12,859 nt of DNA, from positions 1-12,859 of the forward strand of contig CAAEDK010000050.1 in NCBI GenBank assembly GCA_900754605.1, in the 5' to 3' direction. Source of the stretch: an uncultured Oscillospiraceae bacterium (GTDB taxonomy: Bacteria; Bacillota_A; Clostridia; Oscillospirales; Oscillospiraceae). Below, piece by piece: positions 1 through 4,036 of the stretch; the stretch's first letter is position 1, and every line of letters begins with the position of its first letter. The position numbers were made by a program, and so were the translations under genes. Below the pieces are notes generated by a model that had not been told where the DNA came from, did not search any database, and saw only the letters and a program-made list of their open reading frames with translations.

Positions 1-1
1 G

Positions 2-88
2 GAGTACGGCGGGAGCCAAGAGGTCAATGAAGTCCGGAATCATCGCCAGGCTCTGTCAATTATCGCTGGACCGGATATATCCAAATAA
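2..88 (+). CDS. 3' end of an unidentified upstream gene (partial)
   Basis: One frame is open from the left edge to a TAA at 86-88, giving a C-terminal tail that begins EYGGSQEVNEVRN and ends in AGPDISK. A perfect hairpin terminator starts 12 nt after the stop, which is the main reason to believe this frame is the end of a real gene. The tail is charged and hydrophilic, with no visible membrane segment or catalytic motif. I do not recognise the family, and 28 residues are too few to assign one. The other forward frame open from the edge stops at 30, too far from the terminator to be preferred. Confidence 0.5.
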   Translation, partial: EYGGSQEVNEVRNHRQALSIIAGPDISK

Positions 89-100
89 ATGGACAGGAAC

Positions 101-133
101 TGCCGCAGAATGGGAACATTCTGCGGCATTTTT
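101..133 (+). terminator. Rho-independent terminator, perfect 12-bp stem
   Basis: TGCCGCAGAATG (101-112) and CATTCTGCGGCA (117-128) are exact reverse complements around a GGAA tetraloop, followed directly by TTTTT (129-133). It closes the gene ending at 88. The minus-strand side has no T-run, so it acts on the + strand. Confidence 0.92.
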
Positions 134-231
134 GCTGCGGAACGGAAGCTCTTCTATGGATGGCCAAAGGCCGGGGAGTGAAAAATTTGACTCATCTGAG
201 ATTTTTAGGATGTCTGATGGATATTCCTTTA

Positions 232-245
232 TGAAAGGCCTTTCA
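232..245. promoter_or_regulatory. 14-bp perfect palindrome upstream of the small ORF
   Basis: TGAAAGGCCTTTCA reads the same on both strands and lies 15 nt before the Shine-Dalgarno of the ORF at 275. The flanks CTTT (227-230) and AAAG (245-248) extend it if a bulge is allowed. It could be an operator for a dimeric regulator or a leader hairpin. Nothing links it to a known regulator. Confidence 0.35.
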
Positions 246-274
246 AAGCGAACCAAATAAGGAGGTGATCCGAG

Positions 275-568
275 TTGACCGGAGAGGCATTTGCCCAAGC
301 GGTCCATACTTATGGAGACACCGTCTACCGCGTCGCATCCTCTGAAGGAACTCGGGTGACGATCACGGTGGAGGGCAGTTCTGCAGAGTGGACGCTGACC
401 ACGACGGTGGAGACTGTGGACGGGATGATCTATACCTTTTCCAGCGATTCAGATGGAGACAGCAAGGCGTGTCTTGATGGAACGGAGGGGGAGACGGAGA
501 CTACCATCTCCGATCTTGATGGAGCGAGCTTTGCTGGGCTCCGTTCAGCTGAGGAACTGAGAGGCTGA
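275..568 (+). CDS. Small acidic protein with ECF sigma-like N-terminus; possible remnant or chimera
   Basis: The 97-residue ORF begins at TTG 275, placed by an exceptional ribosome binding site: AAGGAGGTGATC (259-270) is complementary to the canonical 3' tail of 16S rRNA. Residues 5-21 (AFAQAVHTYGDTVYRVA) read like the first helix of sigma region 2 in ECF sigma factors. The rest does not continue that fold: there is no core-binding DAEDV-type stretch and no region 4. Residues 22-97 are rich in Thr, Ser, Asp, Glu and Gly, with alternating hydrophobic residues that suggest beta strands, and are strongly acidic. There is no signal peptide or membrane segment. The stop is 7 nt before a strong terminator, so the unit is monocistronic. 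One reading is a deletion that joined a sigma gene's 5' end to the 3' end of a neighbour; another is a small orphan protein with chance similarity. I cannot assign a function. Confidence 0.6.
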   Translation: MTGEAFAQAVHTYGDTVYRVASSEGTRVTITVEGSSAEWTLTTTVETVDGMIYTFSSDSDGDSKACLDGTEGETETTISDLDGASFAGLRSAEELRG

Positions 569-575
569 GATCAAC

Positions 576-609
576 GAGGCGTGTGCCGGCGGCACACGCC
601 TCAGCTTTT
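576..609 (+). terminator. Rho-independent terminator after the small ORF
   Basis: GAGGCGTGTGCC (576-587) pairs exactly with GGCACACGCCTC (591-602) around a 3-nt GGC loop. The tail AGCTTTT (603-609) gives a short U-run. The stem is very GC-rich, so termination should be good despite only four T residues. Confidence 0.85.
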
Positions 610-635
610 GACTGGAAAGGAGACAAAGCTGGCGG

Positions 636-664
636 TTGTATTTTCTCCGCCGAGCCTCTATAAT
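636..664 (+). promoter_or_regulatory. Sigma-A-like promoter for the lipoprotein gene, with a palindrome over the -10
   Basis: A perfect TATAAT (659-664) lies 17 bp from TTGTAT (636-641), which matches three of six -35 consensus bases. The -10 sits inside an inverted repeat, GCCTCTA (654-660) and TAGAGGC (664-670) around TAA. The repeat could serve as an operator or help open the duplex. Just before the ribosome binding site, CCCGGC (679-684) and GCCGGG (691-696) could form a leader hairpin. Confidence 0.6.
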
Positions 665-712
665 AGAGGCAGCAGATACCCGGCCGCGGCGCCGGGCAAA
701 AGGAGGAAACTC

Positions 713-1216
713 ATGGGAAAGAGAGGGTGGGTCTTGGGACTGGCAGCGCTGATGCTGCTTTCTGGGTGCGGCACATTTCCAGAGGAGGACGGAATGATAG
801 AAGCCACTCTGGAGGAAACTGTGTCTACCCGGTGGTTCGACTGTACAGTGGAAAAGGCGGAGTCCCGGACATCCTATGAGGGCTACGCCGCCGCCAGTGG
901 GAACAAGCTGGTGATCGTGGAATTGAAGCTGAAAAACCCCTTTCACGAGCCGGTTTTTATGTATGACACAGATTTTCAACTATACTGGGGGGATTGCGGC
1001 CCGGATGAGTGGGCCATGCCGCTGGAACCTTACAGTGCAGATCAGCTGCCCCAGGAGTATGATTTAGAGGGTGGAAAATCCCTGGAGGGGCTGTTGTTAT
1101 ATGAAGTTCCCCAGGAGGAGACAGAGTTTACCCTGGCCTTTTTGGAACTGATTGAGAATGGGACTGAAGAGGGTGAAGAGGGCGATTTATTCCTGACCCG
1201 GTTTACGGTGGAATGA
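713..1216 (+). CDS. Predicted lipoprotein, DUF4352-like
   Basis: This 167-residue protein starts at ATG 713, seven bases after AGGAGG (701-706). The frame is open further upstream to 581, but that start would overlap the terminator and promoter. Residues 1-18 form a lipoprotein signal: basic GKR, a hydrophobic core, then the lipobox L16-S17-G18-C19, so the mature protein should be lipid-anchored at Cys19 on the outer face of the membrane. From about residue 38 there is an Ig-like/DUF4352-like pattern: a stretch near F42-V46, then KLVIVELKLKN (65-75), then the DTDFQLYW strand. Proteins of this type are extracellular beta-sandwich lipoproteins of mostly unknown function. The mature part is very acidic, with an EEGEEGD stretch near the end. 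The gene has its own promoter, and tatD follows with a separate one. The family call is from pattern memory; the lipoprotein call is firm. Confidence 0.82.
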   Translation: MGKRGWVLGLAALMLLSGCGTFPEEDGMIEATLEETVSTRWFDCTVEKAESRTSYEGYAAASGNKLVIVELKLKNPFHEPVFMYDTDFQLYWGDCGPDEWAMPLEPYSADQLPQEYDLEGGKSLEGLLLYEVPQEETEFTLAFLELIENGTEEGEEGDLFLTRFTVE

Positions 1217-1243
1217 TTGACAGGAAAGGATTCTGGGAGTGGC

Positions 1244-1272
1244 TTGCTTTTTTCTGTCAATCGAGGTATGAT
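1244..1272 (+). promoter_or_regulatory. Probable promoter for tatD, flanked by an inverted repeat
   Basis: TTGCTT (1244-1249) and TATGAT (1267-1272) are 17 bp apart, with five of six matches in the -10. ATTGACAG (1216-1223) and CTGTCAAT (1254-1261) are exact inverted repeats 30 bp apart. The right copy lies inside the spacer, where a bound protein would block polymerase. Confidence 0.5.
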
Positions 1273-1339
1273 AGTTGCTGAAACAGAAGCCGCACAGGTG
1301 GCCCCAGAGCCGAAAAGTGCGGAGGAAGAGGAACTTGTC

Positions 1340-2110
1340 ATGCGTTTATTTGATACCCATGCCCACTATGATTCTGGAGCCTTCAGCAGCGACCGATTGG
1401 AGACGCTGGCTGCCATGCCGGATCAGGGGGTGGAGTTGATCCTGAATCCGGGCTGTGACCTGGAGAGTTCCCGGACTGCAATCGACTTGGCGGAACAATT
1501 TCCTTTTGTCTACGCGGCTGTTGGAGTCCACCCTTCCGACTGCGGGGCGTGGGAGGACAGCTGGCTGGAGCAGCTGCGTATGCTGGCTGCCAATCCCAGG
1601 GTGCGGGCCATCGGAGAGATCGGCTTGGACTACTACTGGAAGGATAATCCACCCAAAGAACTTCAGCAGAAAGTGTTTGCCCAGCAGCTGGAACTGGCGG
1701 CGGATCTGGATCTGCCGGTCATTATCCATGACCGGGAGGCCCATCAGGACTGCCTGGAGATGGTACGGGCTCATCCGGAAGCGAAGGGTGTGTACCACTG
1801 TTACTCCGGGAGCCTGGAGGACGCAAAGGTATTGGTGAAGCTGGGCTGGATGCTGTCTTTTACCGGAGTTATCACCTATAAAAATGCCAGAAAAGCCCTG
1901 GAGGTCCTTGAGTGGCTGCCTATGGACCGAATCATGGTAGAGACTGACTCGCCCTATCTTACACCGGAGCCCTTCCGGGGCAGGCGAAACGACTCCGGCA
2001 AGGTCCATCTGGTGGCCGAGACCATCGCACGGGTGAAAGGCATGGATCCTGAAGAGGTCGCCAAGATCACACTGGAAAACGGAAAGCGGTTTTTCCGCAT
2101 TGAAAATTGA
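1340..2110 (+). CDS. tatD: TatD-family metal-dependent hydrolase (putative DNase)
   Basis: This 256-residue protein is the usual length for TatD/YcfH metal-dependent hydrolases of the amidohydrolase fold, many of which act as DNases or 3'-5' exonucleases on damaged DNA. The start is ATG 1340, giving the typical MRLFDTHAHYD; GGAGGA and GAGG lie upstream at 1321-1331. The frame is open back to 1217, but that stretch covers the promoter and does not look like TatD. The metal ligands are all present: H7 and H9 of HxH, E93 in AIGEIGLDYYW, H130 in IIHDRE, H153 in YHCYSG and D203 in ETDSPYLTP. No signal peptide is seen, so the protein is cytoplasmic. The radical SAM gene follows after 25 nt and is surely co-transcribed. 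The family is secure; the natural substrate in this organism is not known. Confidence 0.95.
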   Translation: MRLFDTHAHYDSGAFSSDRLETLAAMPDQGVELILNPGCDLESSRTAIDLAEQFPFVYAAVGVHPSDCGAWEDSWLEQLRMLAANPRVRAIGEIGLDYYWKDNPPKELQQKVFAQQLELAADLDLPVIIHDREAHQDCLEMVRAHPEAKGVYHCYSGSLEDAKVLVKLGWMLSFTGVITYKNARKALEVLEWLPMDRIMVETDSPYLTPEPFRGRRNDSGKVHLVAETIARVKGMDPEEVAKITLENGKRFFRIEN

Positions 2111-2135
2111 AATTTGAACAAGGAGGCGGGATGGT

Positions 2136-2756
2136 ATGACCATTACCTATGAATATGAGGGCGCGCTGTATGTGAACCTCACCAACAAATGCAACTGTAA
2201 CTGTGAATTCTGCCTGCGCCACGGAAGAAAGGAGGGGTCCATTTATACGGAGGACTCACTCTGGCTGGAGCGGGAGCCCACCCGACAGGAGGCTCTGGAC
2301 AGCTTTCTCGGCAGGGATGTGTGTTCTTATCGGGAGATTGTGTTCTGCGGCTATGGAGAGCCTACCTACCGTATTGAGGACATCCTCTGGTTGGTGGACC
2401 AGCTGAAAGAACGCTTCGGCGGGCAGTTGCCCCCGGTACGCATCAACACCAATGGCCATGCCAACCTGATCCATGGCCGGGATGTGATCCCGGAGCTGAA
2501 GGGCCGGATCGACACCCTCTCCATTTCTCTCAATGCCAACAACGCTGCGGACTATGCAGCACTGTGCCACCCGGTTCAGGGGGAGGCGGCCTATCAGGCC
2601 ATGCTGGACTTCGCTAAAGAGGCCAAGGACTATGTCCCCCATGTGATCTTTACCGTGGTGGACAAGGGGACTGCCCCTGAGGAGATCGAGGAGAGCCGCC
2701 GCATTGCAGAGAGTTTGGGGGTCCATCTCCGGGTTCGGAGCTACATTGATTCCTGA
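2136..2756 (+). CDS. TatD-associated radical SAM protein
   Basis: This 206-residue protein carries the radical SAM signature C19-x3-C23-x2-C26, which binds a 4Fe-4S cluster; an extra Cys lies at position 21. The segment around C71-G72-Y73-G74-E75-P76-T77 matches the GGE-type motif that contacts S-adenosylmethionine. NTNG near 108-111 and SISLNA near 129-134 fit later strands of the barrel. The protein is short, a bare core with no SPASM or other cluster domain. It matches the family named for being encoded beside tatD in Bacillota and, as I recall it, has no proven reaction. AGGAGG (2121-2126) places the start at ATG 2136; an ATG five bases earlier is out of frame. The adjacency to tatD suggests a joint role, perhaps nucleic-acid repair or modification, but that is inference. 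A strong terminator begins 13 nt after the stop. Confidence 0.9.
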   Translation: MTITYEYEGALYVNLTNKCNCNCEFCLRHGRKEGSIYTEDSLWLEREPTRQEALDSFLGRDVCSYREIVFCGYGEPTYRIEDILWLVDQLKERFGGQLPPVRINTNGHANLIHGRDVIPELKGRIDTLSISLNANNAADYAALCHPVQGEAAYQAMLDFAKEAKDYVPHVIFTVVDKGTAPEEIEESRRIAESLGVHLRVRSYIDS

Positions 2757-2769
2757 TTTAAGAAACGAT

Positions 2770-2831
2770 AAAACCGCTCCCCTTGAGCGGACAGCAGAGA
2801 AGTGCTGTCTCCGCCCAAGGGGAGCGGTTTT
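2770..2831. terminator. Long bidirectional terminator between converging genes
   Basis: AAAACCGCTCCCCTTG (2770-2785) pairs exactly with CAAGGGGAGCGGTTTT (2816-2831), a 16-bp stem. The interior adds GCGGACAGCA (2787-2796) against TGCTGT and CCGC (2803-2814) with a 2-nt bulge. The + strand ends in a TTTTT run (2828-2832), and the complement of the A-run gives a T-run on the minus strand. It therefore serves the radical SAM gene on the + strand and the thioesterase on the minus strand. Confidence 0.93.
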
Positions 2832-2851
2832 TGAGTTTGGCTCACGTCCGG

Positions 2852-3265
2852 TCAGTCCTTCTGGTCAAACATAAAAAAGGTGTAGGTGCCTGTGGCCACC
2901 AAGGTATCTGCTTCGTTGCGCAGCTCTACTTGGATGACGGACAGGGTGTGTCCCTCCTTTTTTGGGACTGCCGTACAGGTGATCCGGTCCCCATCAGCCG
3001 GCCGCAGGAACTCCATGGTGCTGCTTGAGGTGACGCAGCTGCGTCCGCAAGCGCAGGCACAGCAGCCTGCTACTGTATCTGCCAGAGTGGCCAGCGCACC
3101 GCCGTGGACTTTCCCGTGTGGATTGATGCTGTCCGGCCCGACGGTCAGCACACCCTCCGCCCGGCCAGGCTCCACCTGAGTGACCTCTACGCCGCTCTCA
3201 TAGGAGAATTGGTGTGGCCGGTTGATCAGCCCGCAGATCTGATGCCGCTCTGTTTGTCCGCTCAT
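2852..3265 (-). CDS. PaaI-like hotdog-fold acyl-CoA thioesterase
   Basis: This 137-residue protein has the size and signature of the PaaI/YbgC-type hotdog thioesterases, which hydrolyse acyl-CoA or aryl-CoA esters in the cytoplasm. The catalytic stretch is N48-P-H-G51-K-V-H54-G55-G56 followed by L61-A-D63, the usual NxxGxxHGGxxxxLxD pattern with D63 the probable catalytic acid. MEFLRPADGDRITCTA (84-99) matches the second conserved strand. The chosen start is the ATG whose complement is 3263-3265, preceded on the minus strand by GGAGGC with 9-nt spacing. The frame stays open to 3400, but the added 45 residues do not resemble the family. An unusual cluster of Cys (68, 69, 71, 73, 77) lies just after the active-site helix. 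It is transcribed alone, converging on the radical SAM gene and sharing its terminator. The substrate cannot be deduced. Confidence 0.9.
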   Translation of the reverse strand: MSGQTERHQICGLINRPHQFSYESGVEVTQVEPGRAEGVLTVGPDSINPHGKVHGGALATLADTVAGCCACACGRSCVTSSSTMEFLRPADGDRITCTAVPKKEGHTLSVIQVELRNEADTLVATGTYTFFMFDQKD

Positions 3266-3301
3266 TTCTATCGTGCCTCCTGTGATACAAAGGTGGAATC
3301 C

Positions 3302-3330
3302 AGTGTACCACAGAGGATTATGTTCTGCAA
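3302..3330 (-). promoter_or_regulatory. Candidate promoter for the thioesterase gene
   Basis: Read on the minus strand, TTGCAG (complement of 3325-3330) and TACACT (complement of 3302-3307) are separated by exactly 17 bp, about 37 bp upstream of the start codon. The hexamers match consensus only moderately, and CATAAT (complement of 3318-3323) is a possible alternative -10. Confidence 0.4.
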
Positions 3331-3498
3331 GTAAGCGATGGAATGAACAAAGCAGCTCTTGAAGCAGAATTTTGGAGGAAAGAAACAGATATCTGCCCAA
3401 CGATAGAAAATCGGCGGATGTCTGGCGATCCCCACTGATTTGGTGGAAAAATGTGCAAGAGAGTCGAAAAGTCCTGCATTTTGATTTACTGATAAAAG

Positions 3499-3522
3499 TT
3501 TACAATTTGTACAAACTGTAAA
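3499..3522. promoter_or_regulatory. 24-bp near-perfect palindrome, likely operator
   Basis: Outer arms TTTACA (3499-3504) and TGTAAA (3517-3522) enclose the perfect 10-bp palindrome TTTGTACAAA (3506-3515). Only the symmetric pair 3505/3516 (A and C) breaks the symmetry. The even-centred two-fold symmetry is typical of a site for a homodimeric helix-turn-helix regulator. It lies about 110 bp upstream of the -35 of the ATPase promoter and about 170 bp from the thioesterase promoter, so either could be its target. I cannot name the regulator. Confidence 0.6.
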
Positions 3523-3633
3523 AAAAGTCAGAAAACAAGATTGAAGTGCATGGTTTTATCTGGATTTAAGAGAGAAAAGTCTGTTTTGAAAGAAGTGGAA
3601 TGAAAATGAGAACGGTGGATGAGGAAAATTGCC

Positions 3634-3662
3634 TTGCATTTTAGGGCGATTTCGCCTACAAT
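3634..3662 (+). promoter_or_regulatory. Promoter of the V-type ATPase operon
   Basis: TTGCAT (3634-3639) and TACAAT (3657-3662) are 17 bp apart, the best promoter match upstream of the operon. The spacer contains the inverted repeat GGCGA (3645-3649) and TCGCC (3652-3656). CAATCC (3672-3677) and GGATTG (3680-3685) form a second one just after the expected start point near 3669. Either may be a control site. Confidence 0.65.
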
Positions 3663-3721
3663 GGGGGCAAGCAATCCAAGGATTGTCTGCAATGTTTCAA
3701 ATGTAGGGTGGTGAGTTGTCA

Positions 3722-4036
3722 ATGGCAGTGGAAGCGATCCAACAGGTGACAGAGCTGGAGCAGACGGTGAAGCAGGAGAAAGAGGCTGCGGCGGCCGAAA
3801 GCAAGCAGCGCATCCTGGAGGCCCAGCGCTCCGCCCGCCGTCAGGTGGAGGAGTCCCGCCAGAACGCAGAGGCAGAGACCCGACAGATGATGGCGGAGGC
3901 GGAGCAGGAAGCGGCAAAATGGACCGCGTCTGTCCTGGAGCAGGCACGGCTGGACTGTGAGGAGAAAAAGCAGGAGGCCCGGAGCCAGCTGGATCAGGCG
4001 GTCGCTTTTCTGGTAGAAAAGGTTGTGAAAAGCTGA
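3722..4036 (+). CDS. ntpF: V-type ATPase subunit G/H (peripheral stalk)
   Basis: This 104-residue protein is predicted to be almost wholly alpha-helical coiled coil: residues 8-95 are dense in Ala, Glu, Gln, Lys and Arg, with no prolines or glycines to break the helix. This matches subunit G/H (NtpF in Enterococcus, AhaH in archaea), which pairs with subunit E to form the peripheral stalk holding the catalytic head still against the membrane part. I chose ATG 3722 over TTG 3716 because the ribosome binding site AGGGTGGTGA (3705-3714) is 7 nt from the ATG but only 1 nt from the TTG. It is first in the operon, as in E. hirae, and its TGA overlaps the ATG of ntpI by one base, implying translational coupling. 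Sequence conservation in this family is low, so the call rests on position, length and coiled coil. Confidence 0.9.
   Translation: MAVEAIQQVTELEQTVKQEKEAAAAESKQRILEAQRSARRQVEESRQNAEAETRQMMAEAEQEAAKWTASVLEQARLDCEEKKQEARSQLDQAVAFLVEKVVKS

Larger units (their letters stand above)
3266..3633. other. Gene-free divergent intergenic region
   Basis: Between the thioesterase start and the ATPase promoter I see no convincing gene on either strand. The right part (about 3440-3620) is clearly richer in A and T than the neighbouring genes. Apart from the thioesterase leader and promoter at the left end, the only structure I can point to is the near-palindrome at 3499-3522. A minus-strand frame crossing 3528-4106 is low-complexity, proline-rich shadow coding of the genes opposite. 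Confidence 0.6.

Noticed and set aside
27..260. 77-residue + strand ORF
   Set aside because: It runs straight through a perfect hairpin terminator, has no ribosome binding site and its sequence looks random.
581..712. Longer N-terminus for the lipoprotein gene
   Set aside because: It would include the terminator stem, promoter and leader hairpin; the ATG at 713 has a good ribosome binding site and a clean lipoprotein signal.
545..979. Minus-strand ORF opposite the lipoprotein gene
   Set aside because: Shadow of the + strand gene; no ribosome binding site or recognisable domain.
1217..1339. 41-residue extension of TatD
   Set aside because: The stretch overlaps the promoter and precedes the family's conserved start MRLFDTHAH.
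1346..2143. 265-residue minus-strand ORF opposite tatD
   Set aside because: Antisense to a complete, conserved TatD; its Leu/Gln/His-rich composition is typical of shadow frames.
2783..3028. + strand ORF at the thioesterase locus
   Set aside because: It begins inside the bidirectional terminator and lies antisense to the conserved hotdog enzyme.
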